This document shows, piece by piece, positions 1 through 9,200 of a stretch of DNA of 64,000 bases. Under the pieces are notes generated by a model. It was not told where the DNA came from, did not search any database, and worked only from the letters and a program-made list of their open reading frames with translations. The DNA comes from Tritrichomonas musculus (taxonomy: Eukaryota > Parabasalia > Tritrichomonadida > Tritrichomonadidae). How positions within the stretch are numbered: the stretch's first letter is position 1; each line of letters opens with the position of its first letter. The stretch is from assembly GCA_039105265.1 (NCBI GenBank), contig JAPFFF010000039.1, forward strand, positions 992,001 through 1,056,000, written 5' to 3'. The translations under genes and the position numbers were made by a program.

Positions 1-220
1 TAAGGACGAGAAATTAATTAATTAAATATTAATTTAATCAATTATTATTTTTTTCTACAGGTGAGAAATAAGGACGAGAAATTAATTTAATCAATTATTA
101 TTTTTTTCTACAGGTGAGAAATATGGACGAGAAATTAATTAATTAAATATTAATTTAATCAATTACTAAATATTATGGAGCTCCATTTTTTTCTACAGGT
201 GAGAAATAAGGACGAGAAAT
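1..220. repeat. degenerate tandem repeat, four copies
   Basis: Four copies of a block containing GGACGAGAAATT, with the core GACGAGAAAT beginning at about 5, 73, 126 and 211. They are separated by AT-rich linkers of 53-85 bp that include TTTTTTCTACAGGTGAGAAA. Copy spacing is irregular (68, 53, 85), so this is a decayed tandem array rather than a clean satellite. The last copy runs directly into a short open reading frame, so the array may be expanded from the edge of a gene. The window starts inside it. Confidence 0.7.
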
Positions 221-407
221 TGAAGTATTAACATCAAGTCCTGAAACTAAACTCTATTTGAAAAACTATGGGTTTCAAATGCATATATATGATGTAATAA
301 ATGAAGCTGAGAAAATAATTCATGCCACTAGAGAGCTGTATAAAAGTGAAACTAAAATTGAAGAATTAAATAAATGGTCACAAATACTAACAAAATTTCG
401 CAAATAG
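216..407 (+). pseudogene. short orphan coding fragment after the tandem repeat
   Basis: About 63 codons are open from the last tandem-repeat copy to a TAG at 405-407. The peptide has ordinary protein composition, with runs such as LYLKNYGFQMHIYDVINEAE, and no homopolymer bias. There is no start codon at its beginning and an in-frame stop lies at 207-209, so it looks like the 3' end of a gene truncated by the repeat array. I do not recognise the family. It may equally be chance open frame. Confidence 0.3.
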
Positions 408-1052
408 TAATTAAAAGTCCTGGAAATGTAAAAGAAGCATTTGAAAATAATATATAGTTAATGGAAAAGAAGATTTCAAAGATTAGAATCTATAAATGCC
501 TTGCATCTCTTTTTTTTACTAATATATTAGAATTAAACGAGCGAGAGATTAATAAAAACAATCAAAAAACCGTATTGAAATCAATCATTATCAGACACTT
601 TTCACTTACTAAAAATTATTAGATTTTACTTTCATCTTCGTAGAATAATGTATCACTTAGATAAAACAAATAACAATTTTTTTTTTTTTTTTTTTTTTTT
701 TGATAAGTAACAATCGATGTTTGCTTGATTCATTCAAACGCCATGTTAAATTTCTAGATTAAATAACTTGTATTCTCTTGAATAAATGACTAGGAACTCA
801 AAAAATTATTTTTTTATTTGATGGAATTTGATCATGAAAAAGCATTGGGTTTGAGGGATTTTCTTGAACTTTAAAATTTTAATAAAGCATTTGCACTGAT
901 AAATATGCTTAAATTACTGAATAAATTCGTTATTGAGAATTAGGATGAATAATTAGGATGAAAATCATTTTATTAAAATGTTTTGAATTTTTTGACCAAA
1001 ATTCCTCTCAAAAATTGAATGACATTTGAATTACATAAAAAAAAAAAAAAGA
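408..1052. other. intergenic, AT-rich, with 25-T run
   Basis: No supportable gene. It holds a 25-base T homopolymer at 677-701 and otherwise ordinary AT-rich sequence. An initiator-like CTCTCAAAAATTG lies at about 1003-1016, some 40 bases before the next gene's ATG. Confidence 0.6.
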
Positions 1053-1718
1053 ATGCTAGAATCAAACGATTCGCACGAAGAAATAAATAATGAATATGAA
1101 AGGGATTTAATTGCTCTTACAGATTCCAAAACTGAAAATAAATCATTAATAGAAGAAAAAATTTCAAAACATCTTGATGATTATCTAGAAAACTGTGGTG
1201 AGCAACTTATGCAACTTCCAATGAAAAGCCTAATAAATATATTCAATAATAAATCAAGACTTTTAAAAAATCAGAATCTTGCATATCAATTGATAATTCA
1301 ACAATCCAAAACTAAAAAAAGTACAGATCTAAGCATGTATTGTCTTCTTCCATATCTTGATGCGAAAGAACTTGATGAAAAATCGGTACAAGAATCATAT
1401 GAATTATCAAAAGAAAGAAATTTCATGACACCAAAAAATACGTTAATAAAACTTATGCAAAATCGGACAGAAGAAAAAGAAAGAAGCAAAAAAGAGCCAA
1501 TAAAGAAGCACGATCAAAATAAAAATAGAAGATTTCTTATATTTATCATTGTGTTTTTCATTGTTGCACTGATAGTTTTTGGTTTTTATTCGATGAGAGT
1601 CAAAATTGCTGAAAATGAGAAAATTATCAAAGATTTAAATGAATCTGTTGTGAAATTGCAAACAAGTGTGCAAGAAATGAAAGAAAAACTAAAAAAGTTA
1701 GAATTAAAAATAGATTAA
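1053..1718 (+). CDS. BTB/BACK-like C-terminal region with one membrane span and coiled coil
   Basis: About 221 residues from the first ATG; an upstream TTG at 1026 is in frame after a TGA at 1020-1022, so 1053 is preferred. The first ~90 residues include ISKHLDDYLENC and LPMKSLINIFNN, resembling the helices that follow BTB domains in the many BTB-BACK proteins of trichomonads. Then come charged residues, one clear transmembrane helix (FLIFIIVFFIVALIVFGFYS, about residues 168-187), and a C-terminal heptad-like coiled coil (VVKLQTSVQEMKEKLKKLEL). No BTB fold precedes it, so it may be a 5'-truncated or stand-alone tail-anchored-like protein. The BACK relation is inference from pattern; membrane span and coiled coil are directly visible. 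Confidence 0.6.
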   Translation: MLESNDSHEEINNEYERDLIALTDSKTENKSLIEEKISKHLDDYLENCGEQLMQLPMKSLINIFNNKSRLLKNQNLAYQLIIQQSKTKKSTDLSMYCLLPYLDAKELDEKSVQESYELSKERNFMTPKNTLIKLMQNRTEEKERSKKEPIKKHDQNKNRRFLIFIIVFFIVALIVFGFYSMRVKIAENEKIIKDLNESVVKLQTSVQEMKEKLKKLELKID

Positions 1719-2474
1719 AAATATAATTTTTTATAAGTAAAGCATTCTCTATTATCTGCAATTTTTCATTTATTTTATTATTATTATTTTATGTTTATTT
1801 TAAGAGCTGAACTTATCTTTAAGGGTAAAGTTGGTTTTTTTCTAAATTTTGAATAGTTTATTTATTGAAAAAGCTCAAAAGCTAACTCTTTCAACTTTTT
1901 CGAGAAATGGAAAGGGATAAGCTTCAGTTATTTTCAATTCTACAAACAGCCTCAAACTGGAATTCTTTTCAATTTCACTTTTTGAATGTGCCTCTTCAAT
2001 TCTTTGTTTTCCTAATGCTAGTGAATTGGGAATCTACATCAAATTGCCATATATAAGCATCTCTTTTCAAACAGCCATGCTTTTTCCTCTTTGGATGGCA
2101 AATTTCCTATAATATTCTGATGAGAACCTCGACGTAGCAAGTTCAACGATCAAATCAAGTGCCTTTAATTGATTTCAAAGTGAATCTCCTGAAGTTTCTA
2201 TATATTATATAAACACAAATTAAAATTTGTAAAATGTTCAAAGTTTTCTTTTTGAATAGTTATATGGTCATATACAACTTAAAAATTGATAGAATTATCA
2301 TATTCAAAATAGTGTCTATTTAATCATTCAAAATTTACCAAATAAAAAAATATTTTCAACTCATATTTTGGAGTACTTTTCACAAAATGATCGTGATTTT
2401 AAAAATAATATTCAATTACTGAATAAGTGATCGTAATATAATTATATAAACATCTACAGCTTCCCAATATATAG

Positions 2475-2513
2475 ATGCTGTTGCAGCTCCACTCGAACGG
2501 ACTGCAACAGCAT
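2475..2513. repeat. perfect 12-bp hairpin with 15-nt loop
   Basis: Arms ATGCTGTTGCAG (2475-2486) and CTGCAACAGCAT (2502-2513) are exactly complementary around a 15-base loop. The arms are much more GC-rich than the surroundings, so chance pairing is unlikely. Function unknown; it could be a transposon remnant or a structured RNA. Confidence 0.7.
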
Positions 2514-2662
2514 TTACAATTTCCTTATAATCAGGTATCAGAAGAACAACTAGCAGATAATGAATGAATAAAAAATATTTTTTTATTAATTATTATTTTT
2601 CTTTTAGTTTATATTAATTTAATCGTTCAAAATATTTTTTTTTTAAAATTATTTCACATAGG

Positions 2663-2691
2663 CCACTTTTTGAGCGAAGCTCAAAAAGTGG
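2663..2691. repeat. perfect 13-bp hairpin containing paired CAAAAAGT octamers
   Basis: CCACTTTTTGAGC and GCTCAAAAAGTGG pair perfectly around a GAA loop. Each arm carries the octamer that recurs throughout the window. Compatible with a bidirectional terminator, a protein-binding palindrome or a small foldback remnant. Confidence 0.75.
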
Positions 2692-2737
2692 ACGTTCTTG
2701 TCAGCAATTAATTTCTCAAAATTTTTTTGTCATATTC

Positions 2738-2772
<35 letters not shown>

Positions 2773-3788
2773 AATAAAACATTTTTATCTCAATAAAATA
2801 AATAAAGATTAAAGATGTTTTAAATAAAATAACATTATTAAGTCTAAACAATAATACTAGGAGTTTTTGTCTTGAAAATAAGTTTTCCCTCATCTATGTA
2901 AAATAATGCAAAATGTAAAATAATTCTTTGAAAACTAAAATATTTTCTAAATAATCAATTTTCTATTCTCCAAGGAAGGATGTAAAAACTATTCTATTTA
3001 ATATTACAAACTGAAATATTACGATAATTTTTATTTGAAATGTTTCTGAAATAATAATGAAAAATTGAGAAAATTCTTTTAAAAAGTTAATGAATTATCA
3101 CTTTTTGTGAATTATTATGACACCTTTATTCAAATAATTTGCGGATTTTAAATTTAATTTCAAGTGATTTCTATTTTCATTAATATAATATGAATCATTC
3201 ATATTCATAACTAATGTGGACAATCTTTATATTTTTGTATATAGCAAGAAAATTAAAAATTTTCTCACAAAACTATATAAATTTTTAGTTTGAGTGATCA
3301 TTTAACCTCATCTCAAAAAAAAAAATAATAATAATAATTATATTTATCTTTTTTGAGCCATCGCATTTGTTTACATATTATATTCAACTCCAATTAATAA
3401 TAAATAAAAAAGCCGTCTTAATTTCAATGAACATATTGAATTCTATCAAAAAGTTAATTTTGACAGATTCAAAAAGTTTGCTTCAGAAAAAGTGGAGCAG
3501 AAAAAAACGATTTCTCATCTTTTTTTGCCTTACTTTGATCTAATAATATAGCAAAAATACATAATTTTATTAATCGGATTTTACCAACAAATGTTTAATT
3601 ATATAAAGTGTAATAAAAAAATATCTTCATAAATAATAAATATATTTTTAATATTATTAAATATTTAATCTATATAAATAGTTTAATATATATTTTATAA
3701 TTATTATTTCGTATTCTATTTTCAAAAACAAAGATATAGAGAAAATATATTTTTTGAAATTTTTTTCTATAATGATTATTTTTGAATT

Positions 3789-3799
3789 TCATTTCATTT
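3789..3799 (+). promoter_or_regulatory. initiator-like TCATTT, tandem
   Basis: Two overlapping TCATTT motifs lie 6-16 bases before the ATG of the following gene. Trichomonad transcription initiators have the form TCA(+1)Py(T/A) close to the start codon, so position and sequence both fit. Assignment is by motif only. Confidence 0.45.
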
Positions 3800-3804
3800 A
3801 TTAA

Positions 3805-4317
3805 ATGACTTATAGATTTAGAGTTGGAGTAAGACCACTAGCAGCAAGTTCTCCTAACCCAACTAGCAGTGAGGTAATAAATAGCGCATGGCAAAAGCTT
3901 GCATCCCATGCTTGTTTTCTACTTAATACTGATCTTTTTGAATATTCTGGACATGGATACGTTAGACGAAAAAATGTTGGTAGAGATGCTGAATTTGATT
4001 GGGATATGCTAGGAAACAAAATTAATGGAACAACTCACGTGAGTCCTGATCAACTTGAACAAGCAATTAAAAACGCCGGCGAATGGTTGGGCCAAGAATA
4101 CGATTTAGGCTATCACAATTGCCATGGCTTTGTTCGTTTTTGTCTTGATAAGGTGGGAGCTGATTATTTTTTCAAAAGATGGGATAAAGCAATGATGAAA
4201 GTTTACGGCCAAAATAAATATACAACAACGCTTGGAAGCTATACAGCAAAAGGATTATCAATATTATATGACATATCATCTGAATTTGGAAAACAAATCT
4301 TGGCAAATGATATTTAA
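3805..4317 (+). CDS. small papain-fold-like (LRAT/PPPDE/NlpC-type) hydrolase, putative
   Basis: A 170-residue protein from a clear ATG. The best recognisable block is YDLGYHNCHGFVRFCLDKVG (about residues 94-113), which resembles the cysteine motif of circularly permuted papain-fold enzymes (LRAT, PPPDE and some NlpC/P60 relatives), where an N-C-x-x-F turn supplies the nucleophile. An upstream histidine in LASHACFLLNTDLFEYSGHG (about residues 32-51) would be the partner in such a permuted fold. Members act as thiol hydrolases or acyltransferases on lipids, isopeptides or peptidoglycan; the substrate here cannot be told. No signal peptide or membrane span. Family call is inference from one motif plus residue order; the open frame itself is convincing. 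Confidence 0.55.
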   Translation: MTYRFRVGVRPLAASSPNPTSSEVINSAWQKLASHACFLLNTDLFEYSGHGYVRRKNVGRDAEFDWDMLGNKINGTTHVSPDQLEQAIKNAGEWLGQEYDLGYHNCHGFVRFCLDKVGADYFFKRWDKAMMKVYGQNKYTTTLGSYTAKGLSILYDISSEFGKQILANDI

Positions 4318-5572
4318 GAAGAATAAATATTTAATGAAAACAAATATTTTTATTTTTATTATTAATAATTGGATAATTTTTTGAATTGCTGCATTACAGT
4401 TAACCCTTCGGCTGTTTTGTAAACTACGGAGATATCACATATTTTTTAATCGACCGAATAAAATACGGCTATTGTATAGAGTGGTTTCGGCAAAATTAGG
4501 GATTTGACAACGGCACTCTCCAACTACGGACAACTGTCGTAAAGGTTAGCATTATAGTTATTTTTTTTTTTTGATTTGATTTGAAAATAAATTGGAATCA
4601 AAAATACTATAATTTTCATTATCAGACTGGTCCTTTCCATTAAATAGCACAAAAAACGAAGAAATACTATAATTCCATTTTGATTATATAATGCACTTTA
4701 GTTTGATAGAAAGCTCATTAAGAAATCATAGAAATTTTTACTTTACATAACGAGCAAAGTTTCTCTTTTCACTAGTTACTTATATCTCTTTTCGATTAAT
4801 TAACCACATTTATTCGAACGGAAAGATGAATCTGCTATGGGCACTTCGGCCAAATCTGCGACTGGCCAAACAATTTAACCATTGGCGGAATATCGCTGAC
4901 ATGTTTTGAAGTAATCTTATTTTTTTTTGTTAAAATTAAGAATTATATAATTCTTAATTTTATAAATTTAATTATAAATCAAACAGATATTCGTCAGTTA
5001 TGCCCCTTCTCTAGTCAACGAGATATTAAAATGTGGTTTTGTATAAAATTCGACAAGGTAGTCATGTGTTTGCATATAAAACTTTGATTATTTTGAAATG
5101 TCTGAAATATTTATTTAATTAAAGTTTGTTAATATCTGTCATAATCAATTAAGTCATCAAAATTAATAAAATATTAATATTTTAAAATCGATAAATTTTT
5201 ATTTGAAGAACATTATGAATATTTTAAATTTTTCATTATTTTTTAAATTCAAGTATTAGTTTATATTGTTTTTGATACCAATTAAATTTAAAAATAATAA
5301 ATATTTATTAAGATATTTATATTTTCAAATCATGTAAAAAACTCTTAAAAACAAATATAAATTGAAACATATTTTTTTTGTCAATTAAAATTGAGAGAAA
5401 AAAACTACCATTTGCCAATTACATTAAAAAAGACCGATTTTGTACTCTAATTCCGCTATTGAAAATAAAAAAAAAAAAAGAAAAGAAAAAAGGCAAAGTT
5501 AAAAATGTATTTAAAATAGAAAAAAAAAAAAATGCCATATAGATTTTGAAAGTATTTATATATAATCCTACT
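4318..5572. other. intergenic with palindrome
   Basis: No gene supportable. A slightly GC-richer patch at about 4395-4560 has imperfectly inverted ends (AGTTAACCCTTCGG near 4399 against GTAAAGGTTAGC near 4540), possibly an old MITE. A perfect 32-bp palindrome without loop lies at 4931-4962. The last 120 bases are A-rich. Confidence 0.5.
4931..4962. repeat. perfect 32-bp AT palindrome
   Basis: The two 16-base halves, TAAAATTAAGAATTAT and its exact complement, abut without a spacer. All but two bases are A or T, so chance is more plausible than for GC-containing palindromes. Confidence 0.6.
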
Positions 5573-8500
5573 ATGAGTAGATATCTCAAAGTTTTTCAAG
5601 ATCTTTATAATAGTCAGCAAATTAAGATGATCAATGAGTTTTTTGATGGAATCCAACAGAAGTTCAAAATATTTTTTATTATGGAATTTCATGACACACC
5701 GATGATTAATAACGCAAATAATGAGATTAAAGTCATTATATTTGATACTATGAAATATCAAGGCGAAGAATATGCAATTTTCTGCTTTGAACAAACAATT
5801 ATCATCATATCATTTTCTAATATTTCTTTTCTTAAAAAATTCTTTGAAAACCATAACGATTCAAAATTCGTCTCAATATCGAATGAAAGCGCAAACAAGC
5901 TAGATACTTATTTGAGCATTGATGAGCAAGAATCGAAAGAAATGAAAAAAATTTATTCAATGATCTCTAGCAACGAAAGAGGACGATTATTTTATTCATT
6001 TATAATAAAAAAGCCAACAAATAAAAGATTTAATGAGATTTGGCAAAAGATTCGACCGAGCATTTTGTGTTTTATTGTTAAAAAAAGTTATAACAAAATC
6101 GGCAAAGACAGTCTCTCTGATTTTGATGAAGATATAAAACAAGAAATTGAACTCAACAGATTTAATTACATATCGATTAAAAGATTGGGATCGGGGAACT
6201 CTTCTATTGATTTGATTTGCCATCTTGGGCTTGAACAATTGTTTGCAATGAAAGTATTTAGTCAAATGGAACAAGAGAAATTGTTTGAAAGAGAGAAAAG
6301 AAATTATGAAATGATTCATCACCATTCAATACCGAAATTTTATGGTGTTGGAAAAATTGGTAAAGATAAGTGTTTGCTCATTGAATACATCAAAGGAAGT
6401 TCATTAGACAAAATCGATGAAATGAATTTGAACAAAAAAGATAAAATTTCATTGATTTATGATCTTCTGCAAGTAATTCAATATCTTCATGAAAATGGAT
6501 TTATTTATAGAGACTTAAAGCCAAATAGTTTCATCATAAATGAAAGCAAAAAACTTGTTCTCCTTGATTTTGACAGAATGCTTACTAACGATGATGAACA
6601 AATAACAGAAAACTTTGATCCTATATATTGTGCGCCTGAAGTTATAAATGAAGAGGAATATTCATGCGAAGTTGATATTTATTCGCTGGGAATGATTGTA
6701 TATTTCATCATCATGGAGCGAAAAGTGTCAGAAAATGATTTAGCTGCGAGAAATATTTTTGATGATTTTGGAGATGAATTTGTAGTATTAAAGGAAATAT
6801 TTGAAAATTGTATCAACACTGACAAATCGAAAAGGCCAAAAATCAATGATTTAATTCAACATTATGAAATATCAATCATACAACCAGAAGAAGAAGAAGA
6901 AGAAGAAGAAATTTATTTTTACGTTAAGAAAAATGAGGATGAAGTGCTTGAACATTTTTACATAATGAACAAAGATAATCCAAATGTGCAGTTCGCTTAT
7001 GAAATTCCTCATAAAAGGGGAATATATTATGAAAGGGATGTTGATAAAGCAATTCGTTTTTATCAAGAAGCTGCCGAACAAAATGATGTCATTGCACAGT
7101 ATAATCTTGGAGTTATTTACGAAAAGGGACAATATGTCAGCCAAGATATTGACAAAGCAATTTATTATTATACGCTTGCTGCTAAACAAAATGATCCAAA
7201 TGCACAATTCAATCTTGGATTAATTTATGCTAATGAATTTGATATTCGACAAGACCTTATTGAAGCTATTCATTACTTGTCACTTGCAGCCAGTCAAAAT
7301 CATCCACAAGCGCAGGCCCAAATTGAATTAATCTATTCTGAAAATGAATATTTGAGAAGACGCCCTTCATATGATCCTGAAAATGATTTCATTCTTGGGT
7401 TGGCCTATGAAAGAGGTGACTCTTTAGATCGAGATATAAGCAAAGCAATTTATTATTATTTACGAGCAGCTAAAAATAATCATAAAGAATCCATGTTCTC
7501 TCTTGGATTACTTTATTATGATGGCGAATATATTCAAAAGGACATTAGCAAAGCAATTTACTATTTTTCACTCGCTGCTAATCAAAATGAACCAATATCG
7601 CAATCCATTCTTGGATCAATTTATTATGAAGGTGAATATGTCAAGCGAGATGTTAACAAAGCGATTCATTATTATTCACTTGCTTCTCAGAATTTTCCAG
7701 AGGCTCTATTCAATCTTGGATTAATCTATTACAAAGGCGAATATATTCAAAGAGACATCAACAAAGCAATTCATTATTTTACACTCGCTGCAAATAATAA
7801 TTGCAAAGGAGCAACAAATTTTCTTGGATCAATTTATTATGAAGGCGAATATGTCAAGCGAGATGTTAACAAAGCACTTCATTATTATTCACTTGCCTCT
7901 AAAAATGATCCAAAGGCTCTATTCAATCTTGGAGTAATTTATTACAAAGGCGAATATATTCAAAAAGACATCAACAAAGCAATTCATTATTTTACACTCG
8001 CTGCAAACAATAATTACAAAGAAGCACAATTCATTCTTGGAGTGTTTTATTATGATGGAGAGATTATTAAAAAGAATGCCAACATGTCAATTCGTTATTT
8101 TATGCTTTCTGCAGGAAATGGCTTTATTGATTCGCATTTCGCTCTTGGTGTCATTTACTCGCAAGGCATTTATGTTCAAAGAAACATTGATGAAGCAATT
8201 CATTATTATAATAATGGATCCAACCGTAATGATGGATACTCCAAAAACAACCTTGGAATCATCTACAAATATTACCAATACAAAAGGGATCCTGTTGAAT
8301 ATTTCGAAGAAGCTTCCAGACAGAAGGATGATTATTTATCAATGTACAACTTGGCACATATTTATTTTTATGGTGAGAAAGTCAATGTAAACATTGAAAA
8401 AGCAATTGAATTATTAATTAGGTCATCATTGAAAGGCTTGACAGCTTCGAAGTCTTTATTAGCATTAGCATTAACAAAGAAAATAACAAAAATAACAATG

Positions 8501-8818
8501 GAATCAATTAAAGAAGAAATAATAAAGATTGACAACCAGAATTTATTAAGAGTAAACAAATTAGCACTAGAAATATTCGATTTTATTCAAGGGTTTTCAT
8601 TGGAAAATGATGAAAAGTATGATTTCTTTTATTCAGTAAATCAAAAAATTTATTACGTTTACGACATTCATAAGAAGCCTGTAATGGCAGAAAAATTTTG
8701 GTTTGAAAGAGAACAAAAGGAAAAAGAGGAAGCAGAAAAAAACAAAAATTTGCATGAAGTTAATCAGTATTTTTATGAAGGATTTGGTAATGAACTTTAT
8801 TGTAAATATATTAAATAA
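5573..8818 (+). CDS. protein kinase with C-terminal Sel1-like repeats
   Basis: About 1081 residues from the first ATG (5573); an in-frame TTG at 5546 is less likely to start it. Residues 1-200 are unrecognised. A protein kinase domain follows: glycine loop RLGSGNSS near 204, AMKVF lysine strand, catalytic YRDLKPNSF near 312, then LLDFDRM where DFG is DFD (metal Asp kept, Gly replaced), and YCAPEV near 354. A run of eight glutamates near 440 separates the kinase from a long array of Sel1-like repeats (about residues 476-945) with the pattern AIxYYxLAAxxNxxxAxxxLGxIYYxGEYVxRD. Sel1 repeats form helical scaffolds, so this should be a cytosolic signalling kinase on a protein-binding platform. Parabasalids carry large families of this architecture. 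The last ~130 residues are charged and unrecognised. Confidence 0.88.
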   Translation: MSRYLKVFQDLYNSQQIKMINEFFDGIQQKFKIFFIMEFHDTPMINNANNEIKVIIFDTMKYQGEEYAIFCFEQTIIIISFSNISFLKKFFENHNDSKFVSISNESANKLDTYLSIDEQESKEMKKIYSMISSNERGRLFYSFIIKKPTNKRFNEIWQKIRPSILCFIVKKSYNKIGKDSLSDFDEDIKQEIELNRFNYISIKRLGSGNSSIDLICHLGLEQLFAMKVFSQMEQEKLFEREKRNYEMIHHHSIPKFYGVGKIGKDKCLLIEYIKGSSLDKIDEMNLNKKDKISLIYDLLQVIQYLHENGFIYRDLKPNSFIINESKKLVLLDFDRMLTNDDEQITENFDPIYCAPEVINEEEYSCEVDIYSLGMIVYFIIMERKVSENDLAARNIFDDFGDEFVVLKEIFENCINTDKSKRPKINDLIQHYEISIIQPEEEEEEEEIYFYVKKNEDEVLEHFYIMNKDNPNVQFAYEIPHKRGIYYERDVDKAIRFYQEAAEQNDVIAQYNLGVIYEKGQYVSQDIDKAIYYYTLAAKQNDPNAQFNLGLIYANEFDIRQDLIEAIHYLSLAASQNHPQAQAQIELIYSENEYLRRRPSYDPENDFILGLAYERGDSLDRDISKAIYYYLRAAKNNHKESMFSLGLLYYDGEYIQKDISKAIYYFSLAANQNEPISQSILGSIYYEGEYVKRDVNKAIHYYSLASQNFPEALFNLGLIYYKGEYIQRDINKAIHYFTLAANNNCKGATNFLGSIYYEGEYVKRDVNKALHYYSLASKNDPKALFNLGVIYYKGEYIQKDINKAIHYFTLAANNNYKEAQFILGVFYYDGEIIKKNANMSIRYFMLSAGNGFIDSHFALGVIYSQGIYVQRNIDEAIHYYNNGSNRNDGYSKNNLGIIYKYYQYKRDPVEYFEEASRQKDDYLSMYNLAHIYFYGEKVNVNIEKAIELLIRSSLKGLTASKSLLALALTKKITKITMESIKEEIIKIDNQNLLRVNKLALEIFDFIQGFSLENDEKYDFFYSVNQKIYYVYDIHKKPVMAEKFWFEREQKEKEEAEKNKNLHEVNQYFYEGFGNELYCKYIK

Positions 8819-9200
8819 TAAGGTTTATTGATAAAGATATTTTTTTCTTTGTATATAAGTCTAATGTTGACATCAACTTTGTAATTAAAAAAAAAAATTG
8901 AACTGTTCTTATCATATTCATTGTTATAATTACAAAAAAAAAATTATAATAATTTCATATTTACTTAATTTTGATGTGATAAGAGGGTTATTTTATGTAT
9001 TTCAATATAGAAATTATTTGTAAAAAGGAGCCCGCAATGGAAAAGAGGAAAATCCAAAATTTTCTATTCAAAAAGTTTGAGGTTATATGAGGTTATTATT
9101 TTCTATTAAAAACGATCATTATTTTTTATTTATTTGAGAACTATAGCGTCATCTCTTATATTTATTATTTTTCGGTTTTATACCAATATACCATTAAAAA
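8819..9200. other. intergenic
   Basis: About 380 bases of AT-rich spacer with A-runs near 8888 and 8934. No gene, RNA or repeat recognised. No clear TCA initiator lies just before the next ATG; ATACCATTAAAAA precedes it. Confidence 0.6.

Larger units (their letters stand above)
1719..3804. other. intergenic with hairpins and 33-T run
   Basis: No gene can be supported in about 2.1 kb. It contains two perfect hairpins (2475-2513 and 2663-2691, listed separately), a T homopolymer at 2739-2771, and several copies of the octamer CAAAAAGT or its complement (about 1978, 2665, 2681, 3094, 3449, 3470). Confidence 0.6.

Noticed and set aside
7000-8400. Several 60-117-codon frames overlapping the Sel1 repeats on both strands
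   Set aside because: They are out-of-frame readings of the repeat-coding region and vary with the repeat period.
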